Source: Rhodobacteraceae bacterium D3-12 (lineage in GTDB: Bacteria > Pseudomonadota > Alphaproteobacteria > Rhodobacterales > Rhodobacteraceae). Taken from it: a DNA stretch of 64,000 bases. Position numbers and translations under genes: made by a program. Under the pieces are notes generated by a model. The model searched no databases, was not told the origin of the DNA, and saw nothing but the letters and a program-made list of their open reading frames with translations. Below are positions 36,538 through 44,941 of this stretch, piece by piece. Location: NCBI GenBank assembly GCA_025916135.1, contig CP104793.1:4315001-4379000 (forward strand), read 5' to 3'. Every line of letters starts with the position of its first letter. Within the stretch, counting starts at the first letter, position 1.

Positions 36538-38166
36538 TCAGGCTTCGGCCTCCTCGCCAGCGGCTTCCAGATCGTCTTCCAATTCGTCTTCCGCGTCTGC
36601 TTCCAATTCTGCGGGATCGACCCAACCCAACATGATGCGCGCTGTCATCACCATGGTCTGCGCCTCTTCAAGGCCGATGTCAAAGGGCTCAAGGATACCG
36701 TCATCCTTGACCCGCTCGCCTTCCACAGTGGTCCAGCCCCCGGCCAATTCCCAGTCGGCACATGTGGCGAAATCTTCCAGCGTTTTGACGCCGTCGTTTG
36801 CCAATGCCTCGATCATTTGGGGTGTCAGGCCTTCAAATGCAATAAGGCTGTCCTCAACACCCAATTCGCGCGCCCGTTCCATCGCCGCCTTGGCTTGCGC
36901 CTCAAGGTAATCGCGCGCCCGTGCCTGAAGCTCGCCTGCGGTGTCGTCGTCAACGCCGTCGATCACCAACAGTTCATCGGCCTCGACATAGGCCACCTCT
37001 TCAAGGCTGGTGAACCCTTCGGCCACCAACAGCTGGGCAAAGAACTCATCCAGATCAAGCGTGTTAACAAACAGCTTGGTGCGCTCTTCGAATTCCTTCT
37101 GACGACGCGCCGATTCTTCTTCTTCGGTCATGATGTCGATATCCAGCCCGGTTAGCTGGCTCGCCAACCGCACGTTCTGACCACGACGACCAATCGCCAG
37201 CGAAAGCTGCTCTTCGGGAACCACGACCTCGATGCGCTCGGCATCTTCGTCAAACACAACCTTGGACACTTCCGCCGGTTGCAGCGCGTTCACAAGGAAC
37301 GTCGGCATGTCTTCGTTCCACGGGATGATGTCGATCTTTTCACCCTGAAGCTCGTTCACAACGGCCTGAACCCGGCTGCCGCGCATACCAACACAGGCGC
37401 CCACGGGGTCGATCCCGCCGTCAAAGCTGACCACGGCAATCTTGGCGCGGCTGCCCGGGTCACGGGCAACGGCCTTGATCTCGATGATGCCGTCATAGAT
37501 TTCCGGCACTTCCATCTTGAACAGCTCGGCCATGAACTCCGGCGCGGTGCGGCTCAGGAAAATCTGCGGCCCGCGGGCCTCGCGGCGCACATCCTTGATA
37601 AAGCACCGCACACGATCGTTCGGGCGATAGCTTTCGCGCCCGATCTTCTCGTTCCGGCGCAAGATCGCTTCGCCACGGCCCACATCGACGATGACGTTGC
37701 CGTATTCCTCGCGCTTGACCTGACCGTTGATGATGGTCCCGGCGCGGTCCTTGAATTCTTCGTACTGGCGATCACGCTCGGCTTCGCGCACCTTCTGAAG
37801 GATCACCTGCTTGGCGCTCTGCGCCGCGATCCGACCCATTTCTACGGGCGGCACTTCTTCAATGAACTGGTCGCCCACCTTGGGATCATCCAGATACTGC
37901 TTGGCCTGCTCAACCGTAAACTCGGCCTGATAATTCTCCAGCTCTGCATCCTCGACCACGGTACGCACGCGGGTGAATGTCGCGCGACCGGTCTTGCGAT
38001 CAATGCTGACACGAATGTCCATCTCGGCGCCGTAACGGCTCTTGGCGGCCCGGGCGAGGCTCTCTTCCATCGCGTCAACCACCAGTCCGGGGTCGATCAT
38101 CTTCTCGCGGGCCACGGCCTCGGCGGTTTGCAACAGCTCAAGCTGGTTTGCAGAGGTAATTGCCAT
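36538..38166 (-). CDS. nusA: Transcription termination/antitermination factor NusA
   Basis: NusA, 542 residues, binds RNA polymerase and nascent RNA and controls pausing, termination and antitermination. The N-terminal polymerase-binding domain spans about 1-130. An S1 domain follows (GTIINGQVKREEYGNVIVDVGRGEAIL), then two KH domains (VGACVGMRGSRVQAVVNEL, and LAIGRRGQNVRLASQLTG). A C-terminal helix-hairpin-helix-like repeat region (LLVIDGVDDDTAGELQARA) and a strongly acidic tail close the protein. It is five bases downstream of rimP in the conserved operon. Confidence 0.98.
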   Translation of the reverse strand: MAITSANQLELLQTAEAVAREKMIDPGLVVDAMEESLARAAKSRYGAEMDIRVSIDRKTGRATFTRVRTVVEDAELENYQAEFTVEQAKQYLDDPKVGDQFIEEVPPVEMGRIAAQSAKQVILQKVREAERDRQYEEFKDRAGTIINGQVKREEYGNVIVDVGRGEAILRRNEKIGRESYRPNDRVRCFIKDVRREARGPQIFLSRTAPEFMAELFKMEVPEIYDGIIEIKAVARDPGSRAKIAVVSFDGGIDPVGACVGMRGSRVQAVVNELQGEKIDIIPWNEDMPTFLVNALQPAEVSKVVFDEDAERIEVVVPEEQLSLAIGRRGQNVRLASQLTGLDIDIMTEEEESARRQKEFEERTKLFVNTLDLDEFFAQLLVAEGFTSLEEVAYVEADELLVIDGVDDDTAGELQARARDYLEAQAKAAMERARELGVEDSLIAFEGLTPQMIEALANDGVKTLEDFATCADWELAGGWTTVEGERVKDDGILEPFDIGLEEAQTMVMTARIMLGWVDPAELEADAEDELEDDLEAAGEEAEA

Positions 38167-38171
38167 TCGTC

Positions 38172-38756
38172 TTACTCCTCAGAAGAACCGGTCTCGGTCT
38201 CAATTTCATCGAATTTCGTCTCATCCAGCGCGCCAGATGCCTTGCGCGCCTTCAGCATGTCCTTGATCAACTCATCCGTCAGAACCAGCTTCGCCTCAGC
38301 CAGCCAGTCATACTGCAAGCCCACGGTCACGGTCTCGCCGCCCTGCTCGATATTGATCAGCACCTCATTGCCTTCAACACCGGCCAAAACACCCTTGAAC
38401 CGCTTGCGCCCGTCGATCAACTCGGCGGTTTCCAGCTTCGCGTCATAGCCTTCAAAGCCGTCAAAATCCTTGAGCCGCGTCAAAGGCCGGTCAATCCCCG
38501 GGCTCGACACTTCCAGCGTATAAGCATCCGCCAGCGGATCCTCGACATCCAACACCGCGCTAACAGCATTTGAAATCTGGGCGCATTCGTCCACTTCGAT
38601 CCCACCATCCGGCCGCTCGGCCATGATTTGCAGCGTCTTATTCTCGCCGCCCATCACCCGCACGCGCACCAACTCAAACCCCATGTCCTCGATAACAGGG
38701 GTGATAATGCCCGCCATCCGGCGATCCATAGAGGTTTTGGCGATCAGATCAGACAT
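38172..38756 (-). CDS. rimP: Ribosome maturation factor RimP
   Basis: RimP, 194 residues, needed for assembly of the 30S subunit. The N-terminal alpha/beta domain ([19 protein letters not shown], then [38 protein letters not shown]) and the C-terminal SH3-like domain ([22 protein letters not shown]) are both clear. It opens the nusA-ylxR-infB operon. The start at 38756 is the first Met of the family motif region. The 374 bases upstream have no gene and should contain the operon promoter. Confidence 0.96.
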   Translation of the reverse strand: MSDLIAKTSMDRRMAGIITPVIEDMGFELVRVRVMGGENKTLQIMAERPDGGIEVDECAQISNAVSAVLDVEDPLADAYTLEVSSPGIDRPLTRLKDFDGFEGYDAKLETAELIDGRKRFKGVLAGVEGNEVLINIEQGGETVTVGLQYDWLAEAKLVLTDELIKDMLKARKASGALDETKFDEIETETGSSEE

Positions 38757-39130
38757 TGCTCTCCAGCAGATTTCTTACATTTACAGGTTTCGAACAGGCA
38801 CAAAAAAACGGGCGCGCGGCCCGTCGATCTTTCCCGGTGGAGCGTCGGGTTTGGACCCCAGCGCGCCGCTGTTGATGCGGATATACGTGAGGCGGGGTGA
38901 GTCTGCAAGCCCCCCACAAATTTTCGCGCCCGGCCCTTCATCTGACTGGAAATATCCCCGGGGGGTGTGGGGGGCTGGCCCCCCACTTTAAAACAGTGGT
39001 GCGGGGGGCTGGCCCCCTTGCCTTTGCAAGTTGTGAGAGGGGCTGACCCCCATCACAGTAGCTGCTAAAGCTGGACGCTCCCATTTCTCGCGTTACTCTT
39101 GCGCACATCCAATTCTGATCGTTTCCCCAA
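38757..39130. other. Non-coding interval with hairpin cluster upstream of rimP
   Basis: No gene is supported in these 374 bases between the divergent rimP and 39131 genes. The rimP-proximal part should hold the operon promoter, but I cannot place one. The part from 38934 on contains three GGGG-CTG[GA]-CCCC hairpins described separately. Confidence 0.7.
38934..39056. repeat. Cluster of three CTGG/CTGA-loop hairpins
   Basis: Three GC-rich hairpins lie in a row: GTGGGGGG/CCCCCCAC with loop CTGG (38967-38986), GGGGG/CCCCC with loop CTGG (near 39004-39017), and GGGG/CCCC with loop CTGA (39039-39050) inside GTGA/TCAC outer arms. The first has a leader CCCTTCATCTGACTGGAAAT like the one behind argJ (32504). 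They look like copies of a REP-type element. Confidence 0.7.
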
Positions 39131-39835
39131 ATGCCCCACCGCACCAGCAACGAATACGTCTTATCCTTTTACCGCGTCCGTCAGGCGCTCGGTATCCTTG
39201 GTCTGCTGTTTCCCGTCCTCCTGCTGTTCGGCGGCCTCCTCCAAGACGCCAAGATTCACCCCTCTATCTCCGATTACTATCACACCACCCTGCGCGACCT
39301 CTTCGTCGGGGTGCTGTTCGCAATCGGTATCTTTCTGGTCAGCTACAAGGGCCACTCCCGCGAACCGGGCGAACCGCTTTCGGATAACCTTGCCGCCACG
39401 CTGGCCGGGATCGGCGCGTTCGGCCTTGCGATCTTCCCCAACCGCTTCGCACCCGAAACGCTCAATATCTTCCAATACTATCTCGAAGCCAAAGCCGGCA
39501 TTCTGCATTTCACCTCGGCAATCCTGTTTCTCGGCTCTATGGCCTATTTCTGCCTCGGCAAATTCGCCCGCACCGCCAATCTGCGTCGGCGGCTGGTCTA
39601 TCGCTGGTGCGGCTGGGCAATCATCCTCTTCGGCCTCGGTGCCACACTCGCCTCGATCCTGCGCGCCAGCGGCCCCGAAAGCTGGCGTAACATGATCGAA
39701 TCCTCTGGCCTGATCTTTTGGTTCGAAGCGTTCGGCATTTGGGCCTTCGGTCTCAGCTGGCTAATCAAAGGCAAGGCCGACATCGCCCTCGTCAATCGGT
39801 TCCGTGCGCGCCGCAAGCATGCGCCCAAACCCTGA
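39131..39835 (+). CDS. Uncharacterised integral membrane protein
   Basis: A 234-residue membrane protein with about six hydrophobic segments (near residues 19-36, 57-72, 88-102, 123-142, 155-173 and 190-207). A conserved-looking DYYHTTLRDLFVGVLFAIGIFL segment follows the first, and RNMIESSGLIFWFEAFGIWAFGLSWL closes the protein. I have seen similar proteins in many bacteria without assigned function. No transporter or enzyme motif is visible. The start at 39131 has no strong ribosome-binding site. It stands alone, between the hairpin cluster and a second repeat. Confidence 0.72.
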   Translation: MPHRTSNEYVLSFYRVRQALGILGLLFPVLLLFGGLLQDAKIHPSISDYYHTTLRDLFVGVLFAIGIFLVSYKGHSREPGEPLSDNLAATLAGIGAFGLAIFPNRFAPETLNIFQYYLEAKAGILHFTSAILFLGSMAYFCLGKFARTANLRRRLVYRWCGWAIILFGLGATLASILRASGPESWRNMIESSGLIFWFEAFGIWAFGLSWLIKGKADIALVNRFRARRKHAPKP

Positions 39836-39904
39836 CCGCGCCGCCGGCGCCTTAACGATGCAGTAACCATTTCAGCGAAACGTTAACGCGCAAATCGGCG
39901 TTCC

Positions 39905-39943
39905 CCGGCAGCCGGGAGTCAGCCGGATGTCAGCCGGGAGTCA
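39905..39943. repeat. Dispersed 39-bp repeat, copy B
   Basis: CCGGCAGCCGGGAGTCA followed by GCCGGATGTCAGCCGGGAGTCA, then TACA. It differs by one base from the copy at 23645-23683. The shorter inverted copy at 56161-56181 shares both its first 17 bases and the trailing TACA. It lies between the membrane-protein gene and the broken proline iminopeptidase. Confidence 0.85.
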
Positions 39944-39987
39944 TACACTTGATTTTGGGCTTTTCGACAAACCTTAACGCAGCGTTC

Positions 39988-40959
39988 TCAAAGGCCCGCC
40001 TGCTCGTCCATGGCACGCCGCAGCTCCGCACTTATCCCCGGCTCAGAAAGCGCATGACCGGCCACTGGAATCATCCGCAACTCGGCATTTTTCCATTTAC
40101 TGGCAAGGGCATAAGCCGTCTCTGGCGGGCAGATCATATCGTATCGCCCCTGTACGATCACGCCCGGAATATCGGCGATTCTGATCCACCTGATCCATGA
40201 TCTGACCATCGCGTTCCAGAAAAACCTTGTTGGTAAAGTAATGGTTCTCCAGCCGCGCAAACGCCCGCGCATATTCGCCCCCCGGCTCCCCGCCATCACC
40301 ATTGGAACGCACTGATGCCAAAGCATTTTCCCATCGCGCCCACGCTTTCGCATAAAGCGTTTCCTGCGCCCTATCGCCAGAGAAAAGCCGCTTGTGATAG
40401 GCCCCGATAAGGTCGCCCCGCTCCGCCTCCGGGATCAGTTTGACGAACCTCTCCCACGTCTCCGGCCAAAACCGCCCGGCCCCGCCGCCGTAAAACCAAT
40501 CCAACTCGGATTGCGTGCCAAGGAAAACACCCCGTAAAACAAGGCGTTTCACAGCCTCCGGGTGGGCCTGCGCATAGATCAGAGCCAGCGTCGCCCCCCA
40601 AGAGCCGCCGAAAACGGTCCATTTGCCGATGGTTAAGGTTTTGCGGATAGCTTCAATATCGCGCACCAAATGCCATGTCGTATTGTCCTCGACGCTGGCA
40701 TGCGGGCGCGAACGGCCACATCCGCGCTGGTCAAACAGGATGACGCGATAATGCGAAGGTTCAAAATAACGCCGCATCGCGGGGCTGCACCCGCCGCCCG
40801 GCCCACCGTGCAGCACGACAACAGGCTCGCCATCCGGGTTGCCTGATTGCTCCATATACACCTGATGCCCGTCACCCACATCGAGCGTTTGACGATCAAA
40901 CGGTTGGGTTTGCGGATAAAGATAATCCGCCGCATGTCGGGGGCTGAAAATTTGTCCAT
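39988..40959 (-). pseudogene. pip: Proline iminopeptidase, frameshifted twice
   Basis: An alpha/beta-hydrolase peptidase that removes N-terminal proline. The main part shows VVLHGGPGGGCSP, FDQRGCGRSRPH, the nucleophile Ser in GGSWGATLAL, and in the last part Asp in VQGRYDMICPPE and His in VAGHALSE. Two indels break the frame. Near the start, the ATG at 40959 (AGGA site, MDKFSAP) leads into a C5 run (G5 at 40939-40943 on +) where six are needed to continue as [15 protein letters not shown]. Near 40179-40180 one extra base shifts QIMDQVD away from IADIPGVIVQGRYD. Repaired length would be about 323 residues, as in the family. It may be an assembly error. Divergent from ubiG. Confidence 0.85.
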
Positions 40960-41008
40960 GATGGTCCTATATGATAGGGCGCGCCTAGTTGAGCACATGG
41001 AGATCAGA

Positions 41009-41755
41009 ATGCAACCCGCCGAAACCACGGTTGACCCCTCGGAAGTCGCAAAATTCGAAGCCATGGCCTCGGAATGGTGGGATCCGACTGGCAAGTTCAA
41101 GCCATTGCACCTGATGAACCCTTGCCGGCTCGACTATATTACGACTCAAATTGCCGAAGAATTTGATAGAAACCTCGAAAAACCTCTACCCTTCAAAGGT
41201 TTGCGCATTCTCGATATCGGTTGCGGCGGCGGTTTGCTTAGCGAGCCTATGGCCCGCCTCGGCGCTGATGTGGTCGGCGCGGACGCCGCCGAAGGCAACA
41301 TCCCCGTGGCGCGCATCCACGCCGAACGCTCGGGTGTCGAAATTGTCTATCGTCACACCACCGCCGAAGCACTGGCCGACGCAGGAGAGCAATTCGACGT
41401 GGTTCTGAACATGGAAGTGGTCGAACATGTTGCCGATCCGCTGGCCTATCTCACGGCGTGTCGCAAGCTTCTCAAGCCCGGTGGCTTGCACCTCTGTTCA
41501 ACGATCAACCGCAACGCCAAAAGTTATGCCATGGCGATCATCGGTGCTGAATACGTCATGCGCTGGCTGCCCAAGGGCACCCACGAATGGAACAAGTTTA
41601 TCACCCCGGATGAGCTGTTTTCGCTGATGGAAACCGCGGGTTTGAACCCGGTTGACCGCAAGGGGTACGTGTTTAACCCGCTCAGCTGGCAATGGTCGAT
41701 TTCCGACCGTGATCTTTCCGTAAACTACGTCACAGCAAGCAAAAATCCCGCTTAA
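41009..41755 (+). CDS. ubiG: Ubiquinone biosynthesis O-methyltransferase
   Basis: UbiG, 248 residues, carries out both O-methylation steps of ubiquinone synthesis with S-adenosylmethionine. The SAM-binding motif is [54 protein letters not shown] before it and [17 protein letters not shown] after it are UbiG-specific. I start at the ATG at 41009 ([12 protein letters not shown]), which has GGAG seven bases upstream; an ATG at 40997 is weaker. It diverges from pip, and its stop codon overlaps the stop of the convergent MarR gene. Confidence 0.96.
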   Translation: MQPAETTVDPSEVAKFEAMASEWWDPTGKFKPLHLMNPCRLDYITTQIAEEFDRNLEKPLPFKGLRILDIGCGGGLLSEPMARLGADVVGADAAEGNIPVARIHAERSGVEIVYRHTTAEALADAGEQFDVVLNMEVVEHVADPLAYLTACRKLLKPGGLHLCSTINRNAKSYAMAIIGAEYVMRWLPKGTHEWNKFITPDELFSLMETAGLNPVDRKGYVFNPLSWQWSISDRDLSVNYVTASKNPA

Positions 41756-42192
41756 GGCTCGTTTAGCTTCTGCCGTAGCTCGCGCAAGATCGGCAAAGCG
41801 GTGCGCAATTTGTGCTCACCCAGATCGGCCACCATCTCGGTCAGGATCGGCGCAATTGCGGCCACGGCGGCGTTCAACGCCTGCTTCCCCGCTGGGCTGA
41901 TCGCAATCATCTTGCGCCGCGCGTCATCCCAATCCGGCCGCACATGGACATATCCGGCCCACTCCAGCTTGCTCAGCGTGTTGGTCATCGCCCCGCGCGT
42001 CAGGTGAAAGCTCTTGGCCAACTGCGCTGGCGATCGTTCTTCGTTGCAGTGTGACAGATGGTTCAGCACTGAAAAATGCGAAATCTCCATCCCTTTGGGC
42101 AGCACTTTGGTCAGATGATTGCGAACCAATTGATCTGCCGTCAGAATTTCGCTGATCAGAGCAACGGCAAGGGTGTTGCTGGTGTCATTCAT
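41752..42192 (-). CDS. MarR-family transcriptional regulator
   Basis: A 146-residue winged-helix repressor of the MarR family. Helices 1-2 include [29 protein letters not shown]. The recognition region is [30 protein letters not shown], and the wing is [18 protein letters not shown], where the DxRxK pattern is the MarR hallmark. The ATG at 42192 overlaps the end of the amidase gene by eight bases, so the pair is co-translated. It could control that gene or its own operon; no palindromic operator is obvious. Its stop shares bases with the convergent ubiG stop. Confidence 0.9.
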   Translation of the reverse strand: MNDTSNTLAVALISEILTADQLVRNHLTKVLPKGMEISHFSVLNHLSHCNEERSPAQLAKSFHLTRGAMTNTLSKLEWAGYVHVRPDWDDARRKMIAISPAGKQALNAAVAAIAPILTEMVADLGEHKLRTALPILRELRQKLNEP

Positions 42193-43024
42193 CAGGTCTG
42201 CCAAAGCTCCGGTCGTGGCTTAGCGAGGGCACGCGTTTGCGCGATCTTGCAACCTCTTCCATGTCCAGATCAACGAGCGTAACGCCGCAGTCTGTCCCCG
42301 CATCGGCCAAAACCTCGCCCCAGGGCGCAATAGCAAGCGAATGCCCAAAAGTTCGGCGTTCCACACCGTCTTCCATGTAATGCACGCCGGTTTGCGCTGG
42401 GGCCAATACAAAGCAACCCGTCTCGATCGCCCGCGCCCTAAGCAGGGTCTCCCAATGCGCCGCTCCCGTGACAGCCGAAAACGCGGCTGGCGCGGTTAAT
42501 ATTTCGGCCCCCGCATGTGCCAGTTGACGATGCAAATGCGGGAAACGCACATCGTAACAGACGGTCATTCCAATGGTGGCAAAGTCGGTTTTTGCCGTAA
42601 CCGCTTGTTCCCCCGGCCGAAAATGCGCCGACTCTCGATAGGTCTCGGTCTCTGAAACATTGACGTCAAACATGTGGATCTTGTCGTAACGCGCTGCGAT
42701 CTCTCCTTGTGGAGAGATCAGGAAAGACCGGTTGGCAAAGCGACCATCCGCGTCATCCGTCAACACAGCAAGCGAGCCAAGCAGCACCCAAAGCTCCAAC
42801 GCGCGGGCTTCGGCCCGGACTGCCGCAAGCGTTTCGTCCTGTTCCTCGTGCCGCAAAACCGTGCGCTGATGGCTCCGGCTGGGCGACATGCAATTCGTGA
42901 CCTCGGGCGTCAGCGCAAAGCCTGCGCCACCGGCCTTTGCCTCACGCAGATACCCGAGTGTTTGCTCAAGGTTCGCCGACGATTCCTCGCCCGACGTCAT
43001 CTGTATAAGAGCCGCACGCACCAT
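42185..43024 (-). CDS. Carbon-nitrogen hydrolase (Nit1/omega-amidase type)
   Basis: A 279-residue nitrilase-superfamily amidase. The Glu-Lys-Cys triad is visible: Glu41 in LTPEVTN, Lys in ARYDKIHMFDVNV, and Cys in GMTVCYDVRFP. The KIHMFDVNV context points to the Nit branch that hydrolyses deaminated glutathione or omega-amido acids rather than true nitrilases. Deaminated glutathione repair would fit its place directly after a glutaredoxin gene, three bases apart, in the same direction. Start at 43024. Confidence 0.92.
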   Translation of the reverse strand: MVRAALIQMTSGEESSANLEQTLGYLREAKAGGAGFALTPEVTNCMSPSRSHQRTVLRHEEQDETLAAVRAEARALELWVLLGSLAVLTDDADGRFANRSFLISPQGEIAARYDKIHMFDVNVSETETYRESAHFRPGEQAVTAKTDFATIGMTVCYDVRFPHLHRQLAHAGAEILTAPAAFSAVTGAAHWETLLRARAIETGCFVLAPAQTGVHYMEDGVERRTFGHSLAIAPWGEVLADAGTDCGVTLVDLDMEEVARSRKRVPSLSHDRSFGRPDE

Positions 43025-43027
43025 GGC

Positions 43028-43285
43028 TTAGGCGCTCAGCAAAGCGTCAAGCTTGCCTGCGCGCTCCAACGCATAAAGCTCATCACAGCCGCCAACATGG
43101 GTATCGCCCACAAAGATTTGTGGCACGGTATGCCGCCCATTGGCCCGTTGCATCATTTCGGGCTTCCGCGCAGGCTCGGCCAAAACGTCAATTTCGGTGA
43201 ACTTTGCGCCCTTCTGCGACAGCAAACGTTTCGCCGCATGGCAAAATCCGCAAAGCGGAGATGTATAGATTTCGATTGGTTTCAC
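43028..43285 (-). CDS. grxC: Glutaredoxin 3
   Basis: A small dithiol glutaredoxin of 85 residues from a GTG at 43285 (KPIEIYTSPLCGFCHAAK). The active site is CGFC, an unusual variant of CPYC with Gly-Phe between the cysteines. TVPQIFVGDTHVGGCDEL provides the cis-proline and glutathione-binding GGCDE motifs. It reduces disulfides with glutathione. A TTG six codons upstream is possible but adds nothing family-like. It lies between comF and the amidase, all in one direction with short gaps, so it is probably in one operon. Confidence 0.93.
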   Translation of the reverse strand: MKPIEIYTSPLCGFCHAAKRLLSQKGAKFTEIDVLAEPARKPEMMQRANGRHTVPQIFVGDTHVGGCDELYALERAGKLDALLSA

Positions 43286-43322
43286 GGCACGTATCCTCGA
43301 CAATTAACCCTTTGTCTTGGAT

Positions 43323-44042
43323 TTAATCATCCTTTGCAACGCGCGCCAGTGTCAGGATCGAAACATTCCCGGCACCTGCGGCCCGGCACGCCTCGGCCGA
43401 CGCCGCCAAGGTCGCGCCTGATGTCATCACATCATCAACGATCAAAATGTCCCGCTCCACCAACCTGTGCCGCCGTTTCGGGTGTGCTTCAATCGCATTA
43501 TTCACGGCTGCGAAACGCGCATCAAACCCCTTTCCCTCAAGGCTTTCTGTCCGCATAGACCGGACAAGAAGGTCTGGGCAAAAAGGTCGGTCAACCTGTC
43601 GTGCAAACGCTTTTGCCAAAAGGGCAGATTGATTGTATTTCCGCTTCAGCAACCGCGTCCAGTGAAGCGGAACCGGAGCGATCAACGTGCGGTCCGTCAA
43701 TAACGGCGCCGCCGCCCGCGCGAGCCAGATCCCAGCCGGGCGAACGATATCGTGCCTGTCTCCGTGTTTTAACGCCAGAACCAGCTTGCGACCTATTTCG
43801 CGGTAAAGAAAAACGGCGCGCCCATGTGACCACGGGCGCGCGACCTTGCGGCAATCGTCGCAAATTTCGGCATCATCGGATTCGCCCGGAAGCGGCACCC
43901 CGCAGGCATCGCAACATAACCCCTCAATAAATGGAGTGTCCCGCCAACACGGCCCGCAGAGACCGAAATCGCTGCCCACCCGCTCGCCGCATGCGACACA
44001 TTGAGGCGGGTAAAGAACCCGCAACGCCGTTTGTAACTTCAC
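43323..44042 (-). CDS. comF: ComF-family phosphoribosyltransferase-like protein
   Basis: A 239-residue ComF protein. The N terminus has a double zinc ribbon (CVACGERV, CGPCW, CDACGVPL, CDDCRK). The C-terminal half is a phosphoribosyltransferase fold with the PRPP loop DILIVDDVMTSGAT and the ComF motif LLKRKYNQSALLAKAFA. ComF is required for DNA uptake in naturally competent bacteria, perhaps moving single-stranded DNA inward; in others its role is unclear. Starts at a GTG at 44042 and diverges from the methyltransferase gene with only 23 bases between starts. Confidence 0.92.
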   Translation of the reverse strand: MKLQTALRVLYPPQCVACGERVGSDFGLCGPCWRDTPFIEGLCCDACGVPLPGESDDAEICDDCRKVARPWSHGRAVFLYREIGRKLVLALKHGDRHDIVRPAGIWLARAAAPLLTDRTLIAPVPLHWTRLLKRKYNQSALLAKAFARQVDRPFCPDLLVRSMRTESLEGKGFDARFAAVNNAIEAHPKRRHRLVERDILIVDDVMTSGATLAASAEACRAAGAGNVSILTLARVAKDD

Positions 44043-44065
44043 TGCCGGCCCCCTATTCTAATGGG

Positions 44066-44887
44066 ATGTCAGAAGCACCCCAACTGTTTGATCCCAAGGC
44101 ACTGACCCGAAATCGCGCGCGCGCAGCCGCGGCCCCGGAAATGTTCCTGCATGAAATCGCCGCAGACGAGATCAAGCATCGGCTCTCCATGGTTAATAAA
44201 TCGTTTAATGCGTCAGTAATCGTAACCGGACACGGCGATTTCTGGCAGCATATCCTGCCCGATGCAGTCATCGTTTCAGCGGATGAGGTGCTCAAGCTGG
44301 AGCCAAGGGCGCATGACCTGATTATTCATGCGATGGCGCTACATTGGGCAAATGATCCCGTGGGCCAAATGATCCAATGCTTGCATGCGCTAAAGCCTGA
44401 TGGCTTGTTCATGGCCGTGATGTTTGGCGGGCAGACGCTTCACGAACTCAGGGCGACCCTTGCTGAGGCCGAAGCGCAGGTGTCCGGCGGTTTGTCGCCT
44501 CGCGTGGCACCAATGTCCGAGATCCGCGATATGGGCGCCTTGTTGCAACGCGCAGGGTTTGCGCTTCCCGTGATCGACAGCCTGCCGATCAAGACGAGCT
44601 ACAAGTCGCTGACGCATCTTATGCATGAATTGCGCGCCATGGGAGAGCGGAACGCCCTGCATGGCCGCGTGCGTCACTTTACCCGCCCATCGCTTTTTAC
44701 AGCGGCCGAAGCCCTCTACAGGCGCGCCTTTGCTGCGGCGGATTCCCGTATCGAAGCCACCTTTGAGCTGTTGTTTCTACTGGGTTGGGCGCCTGATGCG
44801 ACGCAACCAAAGCCGCTTCGCCCCGGCTCGGCCTCCGCGCGGCTTGCCGATGCGCTGGGATCGTTGGAAATGCCACTCAAAGATTGA
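44066..44887 (+). CDS. SAM-dependent methyltransferase/hydroxylase-like protein (BioC/NDUFAF5-like)
   Basis: A 273-residue class I methyltransferase-fold protein. LFDPKALTRNRARAA at the start, LIIHAMALHWANDPVGQMIQCLHALKPDGLFMAVMFGG and LPIKTSYKSLTHLMHELRAMGERNAL match the family that includes mitochondrial NDUFAF5 and bacterial BioC-like proteins. The first glycine-rich SAM motif is poorly kept (VIVTGHGDFWQ), which weakens a methyltransferase call. NDUFAF5 hydroxylates an arginine of complex I; whether the bacterial form does this is not known to me. Start at the ATG at 44066 with a weak ribosome-binding site. Confidence 0.8.
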   Translation: MSEAPQLFDPKALTRNRARAAAAPEMFLHEIAADEIKHRLSMVNKSFNASVIVTGHGDFWQHILPDAVIVSADEVLKLEPRAHDLIIHAMALHWANDPVGQMIQCLHALKPDGLFMAVMFGGQTLHELRATLAEAEAQVSGGLSPRVAPMSEIRDMGALLQRAGFALPVIDSLPIKTSYKSLTHLMHELRAMGERNALHGRVRHFTRPSLFTAAEALYRRAFAAADSRIEATFELLFLLGWAPDATQPKPLRPGSASARLADALGSLEMPLKD

Positions 44888-44941
44888 CCAGACGGCTCCA
44901 AAGGCTATGTCACCTACAGTTGCCGTGAATAGGGAAAGTGA

